Assembly (NCBI GenBank): GCA_016180955.1
Contig: JACPAD010000006.1
Location: forward strand, 1 to 50,227
From: Candidatus Zambryskiibacteriota bacterium
GTDB taxonomy: Bacteria; Patescibacteriota; Minisyncoccia; Phycocordibacterales; Zambryskibacteraceae
Length of the DNA stretch: 50,227 nucleotides
Reading direction: 5' to 3'
Shown here: piece by piece, positions 32,503-40,338 of the stretch
Position numbering within the stretch: position 1 is the stretch's first letter
Layout of the letters: every line of letters begins with the position of its first letter
Notes under the pieces: generated by a model
Database searches by the model: none
The model's input: the letters and a program-made list of their open reading frames with translations, nothing else
What the model was told of the DNA's origin: nothing
Made by a program: the position numbers and the translations under genes

Positions 32503-32561
32503 AGCCAGAGGGGAGAATCGGACTCCCGGCCTACCCCTTACCATGGGGTTGCTACTCTGGC
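32503..32561 (-). tRNA. tRNA-Thr(GGT)-like, D-arm absent (59 nt)
   Basis: GCCAGAGTAGCAACCCCATGGTAAGGGGTAGGCCGGGAGTCCGATTCTCCCCTCTGGCT: acceptor, anticodon and T arms intact; only TAGCA between acceptor and anticodon stems. Confidence 0.75.
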
Positions 32562-32623
32562 AAATACGAAATAGCGGCTTTAATCTTATAGAAATTTGTG
32601 TTCTTTTGCAAAAACGAAATACT

Positions 32624-32986
32624 CTATTCTTTGCGCTTAAGGAGAAAGTATAAGGCAAGCGGTGCGCCCCAGTTGGCGAAGCGTTCGACGAAATCCCAGA
32701 TAGGCTGACCGACAATGGGCCGAAGAAGGGCTGTCCAGAATCCCCAGAATATTGCCCATAAAAGGACGGGTTTGACGGGTTTAAGCAGGATAAAAGTAGC
32801 TACAATAATATCGAATATCCCCACAAGCATTAAAAGGGTGGTGGCGGTACCGGCATCGCTTACTCCAAACTTGGCAAACCAGCCAATCCAGTCTGCTTTA
32901 CCCTGCAAAGCAAGTACCCCATGACCCAAGAATTCTCCAGCCACACCAACACGCAGAGCCCAGATCGCCTTTCTGTTGTTAGACAT
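32624..32986 (-). CDS. DoxX-like membrane protein
   Basis: LRVGVAGEFLGHGVLALQGKADWIGWFAKFG...MLVGIFDIIVATFIL. Confidence 0.65.
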   Translation of the reverse strand: MSNNRKAIWALRVGVAGEFLGHGVLALQGKADWIGWFAKFGVSDAGTATTLLMLVGIFDIIVATFILLKPVKPVLLWAIFWGFWTALLRPIVGQPIWDFVERFANWGAPLALYFLLKRKE

Positions 32987-33016
32987 TCACATAAGTATAA
33001 CAGATGAAAATAGAAA

Positions 33017-33364
33017 CTAACGGACGGTATGTGGATTAATTTTTAGAGAAGTTAGCCGCGCAAAAGTATCTTTGGCCAAAGCGAGGCCGACAAGAAATTC
33101 GGCGAGTATGATGAGTTTGATTGCGAGTACACTGTGGGAAAAAGCGGTGCTGAAGAAGGAGAAGGCGTTGCCGCTCGCTTCCACCGATGAAATAACGTTG
33201 AGGATGACATGGGGAATATCCACCATGGACACAAAGGTGATAAAGAGCGCGCCAAATAGGAAGAATTTCATAAAGAACGGCTCGACCATTTTTCTCAACA
33301 GATAAATGGTGTAAACGCGAATCATGACATTTCTTTTGAGCTCGATATTCGAATATGTTTTCAT
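33017..33364 (-). CDS. Membrane protein coupled to sigma factor gene
   Basis: TM segments; ATG overlaps the sigma gene stop. Confidence 0.6.
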   Translation of the reverse strand: MKTYSNIELKRNVMIRVYTIYLLRKMVEPFFMKFFLFGALFITFVSMVDIPHVILNVISSVEASGNAFSFFSTAFSHSVLAIKLIILAEFLVGLALAKDTFARLTSLKINPHTVR

Positions 33365-33936
33365 AGATGCGGATTTTGAATCAATGCTTTTTTAAAGTTA
33401 GACTTAGCGCGATGTACTCTCACCCTTAAGGTGTCCTCCGTTATTCCCTCAAGCTCGGCCAATTCTTGGTAATCCTTGCCTTCTACCACCAGCAAGCGCA
33501 GGAGGCGGGCGGCGCTCTCTGGAATCTTGGAGAGCACGAGAAAGAACCGTTCCATTCTTGATTCTTCTTCCAGCGGAGGCCTTGCCTCCGCTGATGCTAG
33601 AGAGTCATCATAACTTACCAATGATTTATCGCGCTTATGCTTCTTGTAATAGGAGAAACAGGTATTAATGAGAATTTTGTAAGCCCAAGACGAGAAGGCG
33701 GCGCTCTCTCTAAGCTCGAACTTCTGGGCGTTAAGATAAATCTTAGTAAAAGCAGTAAAAGCCTCCTGAACGATATCTTGGACATCTTCTTTATTGCCAA
33801 TTATACTTGTGGCCTTTCTGACAAAAGGCGCCTGATAACGGTCAACAATCTTGGAGAAAATCGAGGGATCACGAAGGCTCAAAAGAAGGAGTTCGCTATC
33901 GCTTGTTTTGTGAGCTTCCCTTTCCATTGCCTTCAT
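33361..33936 (-). CDS. ECF-like sigma-70 family factor
   Basis: DRYQAPFVRKATSIIGNKEDVQDIVQEAFTAFTKIY...LAELEGITEDTLRVRVHRAKSNFKKAL; start placed at internal ATG after the CTAACGGG element. Confidence 0.85.
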   Translation of the reverse strand: MKAMEREAHKTSDSELLLLSLRDPSIFSKIVDRYQAPFVRKATSIIGNKEDVQDIVQEAFTAFTKIYLNAQKFELRESAAFSSWAYKILINTCFSYYKKHKRDKSLVSYDDSLASAEARPPLEEESRMERFFLVLSKIPESAARLLRLLVVEGKDYQELAELEGITEDTLRVRVHRAKSNFKKALIQNPHL

Positions 33937-34204
33937 CCCGTTAGAGATAGGATGCGCTAGCGCATTCATAGTCTATTGTTGTTCTTTGATAATACCACAT
34001 GAGCAATCTCTAACGGGATTCACTATATATAACTCCAAGAAGAATGGAAATGTTACAAACTTTCATTCCCATACGTTCTGAATTAAGGACAATCAATGAC
34101 TTTCCCGTAATTTGTTCAATGATGCGCGGGCTAGTGGACGATGTTAGAACCAGCTTTGAGCATATAAATAATACCTCAATCTACATTCCAGCATTAGTGT
34201 CTTA

Positions 34205-34444
34205 ACAAAAAACTCCCCGTCAGGGAAGTTCTTTGTGGGAGTAGCAAGCGAGAGGTTCGCTTTTCAGCCCTCTGTTTTGCTCCTGTAGTGCTCGGCTGAA
34301 CTCTTGGTGTGCCCGTAAGCCACTGGTCGCTTTTTACCGCTACCTTCGTCCTTTCGGACAATCCACCGCACAAGGCGGATGACGGACTTAATTCACAACC
34401 TTTGTTTCTGACTAAAGTCAGAGAACACCAACTCTCACTACTCC
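34205..34444 (-). ncRNA. Structured ncRNA candidate of unknown family (~240 nt)
   Basis: No supported ORF; extended -10 TTTGCTATAAT just upstream; 5' GGAGTAGtGAGAG pairs with 3' CTCTCgcttgCTACTCC; internal TCTGAC-TTTA-GTCAGA and GTCC-GAAA-GGAC hairpins; terminator AACTTCCCTGACGGGGAGTTTTTTG. Confidence 0.55.
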
Positions 34445-34465
34445 GATTGAATTATAGCAAATTCG

Positions 34466-34933
34466 CTACTCAATAGACCCTCCGTGATAATGAGCACGAT
34501 AGACAAGCTCTTTCTGGCGGTAAATCTCCTCAACACCCGTAAATCGCTCCAGGTTGCCTTCTGGCGTGTTTCTATACTGCCAGCCATCGTTTTCATAGCT
34601 CCCAGCTCCACGCACAGGGATGATGTCAGAATACTCCTGCATTAGTGCCTTTCGCAGAAAGCTATAGACATCCTTTTCGCTTACTTCAGGATTAAGCACA
34701 TAGCCATAGTAATTCATACCCCAGACAGGTATATTCTCCTTATAGACAATCTCACCACCTATAAAATCTCTACCGCCAAAGTAGGTATCGTGATATATAA
34801 GATTACCTTTTTTAAAATGATAGTCTTCGGATTTAGGGCGTGAAGATGTCGCCTTAGGAGCATCTTTATTAGCGTAGGTGCTTTTATTCGCTTCTTCCAA
34901 GAAATCCGCCAGTTCTTTTGGGTCTATTTTCAT
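34466..34933 (-). CDS. DUF5680-like protein
   Basis: YFGGRDFIGGEIVYKENIPVWGMNYYGYVL. Confidence 0.6.
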   Translation of the reverse strand: MKIDPKELADFLEEANKSTYANKDAPKATSSRPKSEDYHFKKGNLIYHDTYFGGRDFIGGEIVYKENIPVWGMNYYGYVLNPEVSEKDVYSFLRKALMQEYSDIIPVRGAGSYENDGWQYRNTPEGNLERFTGVEEIYRQKELVYRAHYHGGSIE

Positions 34934-34934
34934 A

Positions 34935-35462
34935 TTATTGATTTATAACTTCTGGAAAATGTTTCCTTATAACTTGGTCAATATTAGAAGCTCTTTCAAT
35001 AACCATTCTTCTAATCCAAGTGTAGTTTTTATTACCAGAAACTATTCTCGTTGCCGTTTCTTCTCCTAAAATTTCTTTTAGAGCTAGAAATTCTAGTCGG
35101 CAAATCATGAGGTGATTATAAGTTGAATTTTCATTTCCGCCTCCTTCTGGCTTATCCATTGGAGCATTGGGAAATAAATTTTTAAGCTCACTTATAGCAA
35201 TATTCATCTGCTCTTCTTTATCTTTTTCAATCCAATGGAACTGCTCGTGTAAGAACTGCGCCATCATTCCCTCCTCGTTATCTTTCCACGCACTCAATCG
35301 GATTATAGGGAATGCTTTACCAGTAGCGTCTTGCTCTATAACAACATCTTTACACAAAATCCATCTATTCAAATTATATTTATTCAAAATCCGCTCAAGC
35401 AACTCCTTTGCCGTCTGTTCTCTTTCAGTATTGTTTTTTAGAGATATAGAAATTTGGGTCAT
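34935..35462 (-). CDS. Hypothetical protein with HExxH motif
   Basis: AQFLHEQFHWIEKDKEEQ. Confidence 0.55.
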   Translation of the reverse strand: MTQISISLKNNTEREQTAKELLERILNKYNLNRWILCKDVVIEQDATGKAFPIIRLSAWKDNEEGMMAQFLHEQFHWIEKDKEEQMNIAISELKNLFPNAPMDKPEGGGNENSTYNHLMICRLEFLALKEILGEETATRIVSGNKNYTWIRRMVIERASNIDQVIRKHFPEVINQ

Positions 35463-35751
35463 ATTAATTCAGGTCGGCAATAAAACTCTAATCTATACCC
35501 ATTTGGGTCATCAAACCAGATAAACTCCTTATTGCCATATTTATCTATCTTGGAGCTATTGCTGTAAAGTGCAGAACATCATTCCATAGGCAGTTTAGAG
35601 GTGGCACAGTAGCGGTGAGAAGTTGCTCTCTACCCACATACTTCTTGGCGTGCTCTGCATATATCTCTGGATGGGTTTCTTTAAGCACATTTAAAGGATA
35701 AAGGAGAGTGCCAAACATATTCTTAGGAATTTGGTGGTAAAGATACTCCAT
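35459..35751 (-). pseudogene. Chimeric remnant: N-terminal fragment of a conserved hypothetical joined out of frame to the C-terminus of a VOC/glyoxalase protein
   Basis: MEYLYHQIPKNMFGTLLYPLNVLKE...PLNCLWNDVLHFTAIA then stop; other frame reads SNSSKIDKYGNKEFIWFDDPNGYRLEFYCRPELI* (VOC C-terminus). Confidence 0.6.
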
Positions 35752-35756
35752 AAGTA

Positions 35757-36269
35757 TTAGCTTATTCCCAAAATTCTATTAAAAAACTCGTATTTCTTTG
35801 TTTGATATTGCTTATAGGTTAGGTCTTTGGTTTCTTCCTTGATATTCTCATATTCCTTGAGAAGTTCTCGGTTATTTTTGAGTAGATTAAATACCTCACG
35901 CTGGGCTTTGGTAGTTTCAGAAGTCGGGTCAGTAAGCCAGACATCTACACTAAAACCCTCTCTTTCAAAACTCCATCCTATAGAGTTAGCAGTTTGTCTT
36001 GAGGGTTCTCCAAAGAGTTTCTTAAAGTTATCAATATGTTTTGGCTGTTCTGATTTAATGCAGTAAGCACTAATATCAATATCTTCCTGCCCTAAAATCT
36101 TGAGTGCCAAAGAACCTAAAAGCATCACTTCCAACTCTGGCTCAACTGCCTTGATGCTAGAGATAATCTCTTCGGCGATTTCTAGCCCTCTAGGATTAAA
36201 TGACTTCACAACCATCTTCTGGTCATCTGGAACAGTAGCAAGGTATTTAGTTTGTCCTTCTGTAAGCAT
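35757..36269 (-). CDS. Nucleotidyltransferase-like (GrpB-like) protein
   Basis: EPELEVMLLGSLALKILGQEDIDISAYC...GFSVDVWL. Confidence 0.6.
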   Translation of the reverse strand: MLTEGQTKYLATVPDDQKMVVKSFNPRGLEIAEEIISSIKAVEPELEVMLLGSLALKILGQEDIDISAYCIKSEQPKHIDNFKKLFGEPSRQTANSIGWSFEREGFSVDVWLTDPTSETTKAQREVFNLLKNNRELLKEYENIKEETKDLTYKQYQTKKYEFFNRILGIS

Positions 36270-36319
36270 ACAAAAAGTATACCAGTTCAACGTCCCATAG
36301 AGATGTGAACTTTTGTGGC

Positions 36320-36574
36320 TTAACCCAAACTATTTCTAAGCATAATCCTTAGAGCTTTTCTGCCTGGACTTGTTTTGAAGTATTCTTCCCGTCTTTTAGC
36401 ATCTACTTTATCTTTATATGCCTCATAAAATACCAATTCCCATGGTGCATATGGTTTTGTTGAGGAAACTAATTTTTTATTATGCCTTTCAAATCGACTT
36501 TTCAAATCTGTTGAATAACCGACATAGATTTGATCAGTTTTATTTTTGCTTTTTAAAATGTAAACATAGAACAT
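36320..36574 (-). CDS. GIY-YIG nuclease domain protein (UPF0213-like)
   Basis: MFYVYILKSKNKTDQIYVGYSTDLKSRFERHN...KRREEYFKTSPGRK. Confidence 0.9.
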   Translation of the reverse strand: MFYVYILKSKNKTDQIYVGYSTDLKSRFERHNKKLVSSTKPYAPWELVFYEAYKDKVDAKRREEYFKTSPGRKALRIMLRNSLG

Positions 36575-36646
36575 ATTCAGGGCGGTCAGAAGTAGATTAT
36601 AAATCACTTCTGACCAGCCCCGAAGTGAACTTGTTCTACTTCGGGG

Positions 36647-36823
36647 CGCGAGTGACGGGACTTGAACCCGCAGCCTCGTCCGTGCATGTTATCCACTATT
36701 TTCATAATGGCATGGACTATATCTTCGCCATAAGTTGATACTTGAGAGTTTCAAACCATCTTTCGAATAGTAAGCTGCAGTATCCTACAGGGACGCGCTC
36801 TAACCAAATTGAGCTACACCCGC
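36647..36823 (-). tRNA. tRNA-Asp(GTC) interrupted in the anticodon loop by 102 nt (36685..36786)
   Basis: Exon 1 36787..36823 GCGGGTGTAGCTCAATTTGGTTAGAGCGCGTCCCTGT; exon 2 36647..36684 CACGGACGAGGCTGCGGGTTCAAGTCCCGTCACTCGCG; joined they form a complete 75-nt cloverleaf. Confidence 0.85.
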
Positions 36824-37333
36824 ATTGCTTATTCCGTAAAGCGTTTTTATTGCCTTATGGAAAAGTCTATGCTTGCGATTTAAATATAAACCGCGGCAGT
36901 TATTATGATACATTAGATTATATAAAGCAACACTATCTCGGTGGCTAAAAACTAACTCATACCCCCTTTCTTTTTTAACAATAAAACCACCAACAAAATT
37001 CAGACTAGAGTGTAAAGATTCTAAAAATTTGCGAGAACCACACGTGAATCGTGTTGTAAAAATCCATCTATTTTTATTCCTATCTTTAGCAAAATGCTGT
37101 TTAAAATAAATGCAACCGTCCCCGTCAAAATATCCCCTAACAAAATCGCCCAGCAAATTATTCGGTATTTTAGGAAAATCTACAATCAGACTTTTGTTGG
37201 GCGTAAATCCCAGTTTGATTAAATCTGCGAACATCTCCTTGCTACCAATCTGTAATCTATACCCCATTTTCCATTTAGCGTTTCTTTTATCTCTGGTGGA
37301 TATTTTATGATTTGACTTAAAGAGTTTCTTCAC
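36800..37333 (-). CDS. LAGLIDADG-family homing endonuclease, possibly N-terminally truncated; 3' end overlaps tRNA-Asp exon 1
   Basis: IPNNLLGDFVRGYFDGDGCIYFKQHF; RGYELVFSHRDSVALYNLMYHN. Confidence 0.8.
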   Translation of the reverse strand: MKKLFKSNHKISTRDKRNAKWKMGYRLQIGSKEMFADLIKLGFTPNKSLIVDFPKIPNNLLGDFVRGYFDGDGCIYFKQHFAKDRNKNRWIFTTRFTCGSRKFLESLHSSLNFVGGFIVKKERGYELVFSHRDSVALYNLMYHNNCRGLYLNRKHRLFHKAIKTLYGISNAGVAQFG

Positions 37334-37352
37334 TAAGAGAGGAGCGGATTGG

Positions 37353-37426
37353 TGTCGGCGGGAGGGATCGAACCTCCGACCTTGGGCTTATGAGTCCCAC
37401 GCTCTAACCAACTGAGCTACGCCGAC
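37353..37426 (-). tRNA. tRNA with CAT anticodon (elongator Met or Ile2), CCA encoded
   Basis: GTCGGCGTAGCTCAGTTGGTTAGAGCGTGGGACTCATAAGCCCAAGGTCGGAGGTTCGATCCCTCCCGCCGACA-CCA. Confidence 0.92.
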
Positions 37427-37508
37427 AGGTGCGTTCCAGAACTATATTATAAAATGTTGCTTCTCTCAAGAAAAAGAGTATAATTCGGACTTGTTTCGTT
37501 TTATTTAT

Positions 37509-37579
37509 AGCGGGTTGGAGGAGCAGTACCTCGACAGGCTCATAACCTGTAGGCGCCCGTGCAAATCGGACACCCGCAA
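37509..37579 (+). tRNA. Initiator-like tRNA-fMet(CAT), divergent T-arm
   Basis: AGCGGGTTGGAGGAGCAGTACCTCGACAGGCTCATAACCTGTAGGCGCCCGTGCAAATCGGACACCCGCAA: mismatched 1-72 pair, GAGG..CCTC D-arm, CAT anticodon. Confidence 0.8.
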
Positions 37580-37581
37580 CA

Positions 37582-38250
37582 CTAAATCATCCCGAATTCT
37601 CGAAAGACAGATTCAAAAAGCGCTATGACGCGTTTGGTCTCACGCTCATCCAACTGGAACTCTCCGCCGGCGTGAGCAATCTGATTACGGATCTTGTGTG
37701 CTTCCCAAGCGTTATCGAGAGTAAGCATATCGCTTTTATCGACTGCTTTAAGCATCTCCCCTATTGAGTCACCATGGTAGCTGGAGATGCGCAGAAGCTC
37801 TTCGAGCATAACATCCGCTTCAATGATGGCGAGCCGCCAATCCGCGGGGTTATTGGAGTTGGCATGCTCCAAAATTCTTACCCATCTCTCGTTTTCTTTT
37901 TCTGCGAGAGTTGTATTGGTATCGAGGAAGGTATCGTCAGGAGTAATCCCATAGATTTTCTCGTCTTCGCTCTCGACTTGCTGGAGCTTCATATAATTAT
38001 AGATAGCCCACACGATAGAAGCTCCCACCAGGAAGAGGACAGCCACTTTCCAGATAGGCCAGAACCGGATTAAAAAATCGGTTAGCGCCTGCCACCAACC
38101 CAAAAGTCCGGCGGCATCAAGAAGCCCCAGAAAGTATCCCGCTCTGCTCATAAGCGCTGCGAGGACGAAAAGACCGGCAAGAAGAAAAATGATTTCTTCT
38201 ACATGATTGGTGCCAAAGGCTGGAGCTTCTTTATTTTTATCATTGGCCAT
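37582..38250 (-). CDS. Hypothetical two-TM membrane protein
   Basis: TM segments then a soluble helical domain. Confidence 0.7.
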   Translation of the reverse strand: MANDKNKEAPAFGTNHVEEIIFLLAGLFVLAALMSRAGYFLGLLDAAGLLGWWQALTDFLIRFWPIWKVAVLFLVGASIVWAIYNYMKLQQVESEDEKIYGITPDDTFLDTNTTLAEKENERWVRILEHANSNNPADWRLAIIEADVMLEELLRISSYHGDSIGEMLKAVDKSDMLTLDNAWEAHKIRNQIAHAGGEFQLDERETKRVIALFESVFREFGMI

Positions 38251-38259
38251 ATGTGTAAT

Positions 38260-39552
38260 TCATTCTCCCATAAAGTCTTTTCCAGCGGCAAATAAATTGT
38301 CCTCTCTGCCCAAATCGGCGGTCAATTCAATACCCAAAGGTAGTTTACCTGCAAGGCCGGAGGGCAAAGAGATTGCAGGACAGCCACTGATATTGGCATG
38401 GACGGTAAAAATATCTTCAAGGTACATCTCCAGCGGACTCTTACTCTTCTCCCCCACTTTCCAAGCCGGTGAAGGAGTCGTTGGAGTAAGCATCATATCG
38501 ACTTCTTCAAATAAACTTCTCAATTCGGCAGTTATCAGGCGGCGTGCTGCCACCGCTTTGCCGTAATATTCATCGTAATAACCGGACGAGAGTACGTAAG
38601 TACCCAGAATAATTCTTCTCCGTACTTCTCGGCCGAAACCGGCGCCGCGCGTTTCAAAATAGTCATCAATGCCGTCAATACCCTCTTTATGCAAGCCGTA
38701 CTTTACTCCGTCAAAACGCGCCAGATTTGATGATGCTTCTGCGGGTGCAATGATGTAATAAACCGGCAGAGCATATTTAAGATTAGGCAATTCAACTTCT
38801 TTAATTTTGTATCCGAGAGATTTGAATTTCTCTACAGCCTCGGCAAAATTATTTCTGACTTCGTCAGAAATTCCTTCGCTTTCGACAAATTTCTTGGGAA
38901 TTCCGATAACTTTTAAAAACTTCCTGCTTGGTTTATAAGTATCATCAGAAATAGTGGTGCTATCCAGAGGATCTTGCCCCTTAATGACGTTGTATAAGAG
39001 TTCTGCATCAGAAACTGTTTTTGTAACCGTGCCAATCTGATCAAAAGATGAGACATATGAGATCAGCCCATTGCGTGAGACGCGCCCATATGTCGGCTTT
39101 AATCCAACTACGCCGCAAAATGCCGCCGGTTGTCTGATAGAACCGCCAGTATCGGAACCAAGAGCCATATCGCACATCCCAGAGGCAACAGACGCGGCCG
39201 CACCTCCCGAGGTACCGCCAGCCACTCGTCCAACATCGTGGGGATTTTTCGTTACTCCATATGCTGAATTTTCAGTAGAACTTCCCATGGCAAATTCATC
39301 CATATTGGTACGGCCCACAATGATGACCCCTGCTTCTTTTATTTTTTTTACCACAGTTGCGTCATATGGCGCGGTAAAATTCTCTAGCATCTTCGAACCA
39401 GCGCTCGCCTTATGACTACTAAAGAGCATATTGTCTTTGATAGAAATCTTTTTGCCGCTCAAGATACCATTTCCGTAAGATTTAGCGTCATCAAAAACTT
39501 CAAGAAAGGCGTGAATGTCTTTGTCTTTAATTTTAATTTCTTCCGGTGTCAC
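38260..39552 (-). CDS. gatA: Asp-tRNA(Asn)/Glu-tRNA(Gln) amidotransferase subunit A
   Basis: Amidase signature GGTSGGAAASVASGMCDMALGSDTGGSIRQPAAFCGVVGLKPTYGRVSRNGLI. Confidence 0.95.
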   Translation of the reverse strand: MTPEEIKIKDKDIHAFLEVFDDAKSYGNGILSGKKISIKDNMLFSSHKASAGSKMLENFTAPYDATVVKKIKEAGVIIVGRTNMDEFAMGSSTENSAYGVTKNPHDVGRVAGGTSGGAAASVASGMCDMALGSDTGGSIRQPAAFCGVVGLKPTYGRVSRNGLISYVSSFDQIGTVTKTVSDAELLYNVIKGQDPLDSTTISDDTYKPSRKFLKVIGIPKKFVESEGISDEVRNNFAEAVEKFKSLGYKIKEVELPNLKYALPVYYIIAPAEASSNLARFDGVKYGLHKEGIDGIDDYFETRGAGFGREVRRRIILGTYVLSSGYYDEYYGKAVAARRLITAELRSLFEEVDMMLTPTTPSPAWKVGEKSKSPLEMYLEDIFTVHANISGCPAISLPSGLAGKLPLGIELTADLGREDNLFAAGKDFMGE

Positions 39553-39842
39553 AGTATCTTCTTAACTTTTATGTAATTGCCATCTCGCGCTGGCGCTTGC
39601 GCTAAAATCCCTTCAGTATAGATACCAGATTCATGCGGCTCTCCGTCTTTTCGCAGCACATTGCGTATTGGAAACTTTTCTTCATTCTTAAGTCCTAAAT
39701 CCTGAACCTTAAATCCAGCATTCTTGATTTGTCCTACATAATCAAGAATGCTATCAAACTCATGTGACAAGCTTTCTGCTTCTGCATCGGAGATTTTGAT
39801 ACGAGCCAATTTAGCCAAATTTAAGACTTTTTCCTTATTCAT
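39549..39842 (-). CDS. gatC: Asp/Glu-tRNA amidotransferase subunit C
   Basis: VLNLAKLARIKISDAEAESLSHEFDSILDYVGQI; 4-nt overlap with gatA. Confidence 0.93.
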   Translation of the reverse strand: MNKEKVLNLAKLARIKISDAEAESLSHEFDSILDYVGQIKNAGFKVQDLGLKNEEKFPIRNVLRKDGEPHESGIYTEGILAQAPARDGNYIKVKKIL

Positions 39843-40062
39843 CCCATTAGAAATTTAAGTTCATAAGTCTATCTTTACATACTACCCGTTAAATTTCTAA
39901 CGGGACAAGTACGGTGATTTTAGCATAAAAAAGGACGGGGCTGGGACCCCGTCCTGCTGTTGCTTTGATTGAGTCGTGTCCTCCTCGCTTGGCAGCGGGA
40001 AGGTGGGTGCGTCTCTCTCGTCGGCAACAACTCCAAGACACTGGAACACTGGATTGCCAAGC

Positions 40063-40338
40063 TTACGGTCGACTTGCGACCGCCCCCTTTTCCGGTCCCC
40101 CAGAGTCTCGAGTCTCGCCGCGGTACATAACAGCTTCGAACTGCATGCGAATCGTCCGTCGCGCTTCTTCATTGACATTGGTACAGGGAATTGATACGCC
40201 ACGACCACGAACGCCGAACCACAAGGCTCGACTGGTAACACGATCGATCTCCACCTGTTGGCCCTCTAGGAAAGAACCAAACGGTTTGATCACCGTTGCG
40301 GTGACAGGGGTGGGTAGGTGTGCGCAAACAGTTGCCAT
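40063..40338 (-). CDS. Hypothetical protein (orphan)
   Basis: ATG at 40338 preceded by GTTCGGAGGTTCGT; downstream terminator GGACGGGGTCCCAGCCCCGTCCTTTTTT. Confidence 0.6.
   Translation of the reverse strand: MATVCAHLPTPVTATVIKPFGSFLEGQQVEIDRVTSRALWFGVRGRGVSIPCTNVNEEARRTIRMQFEAVMYRGETRDSGGPEKGAVASRP

Noticed and set aside
34205-34444. Firm RNase P or tmRNA call
   Set aside because: GAGGAAAGUCC of RNase P and tRNA-like ends/tag ORF of tmRNA are not present; kept as unknown ncRNA.
36320-36574. GIY-YIG gene as the homing endonuclease of the tRNA-Asp intron
   Set aside because: Sequence matches the common UPF0213-type family, not intron-encoded GIY-YIG enzymes, and it lies outside the intron.
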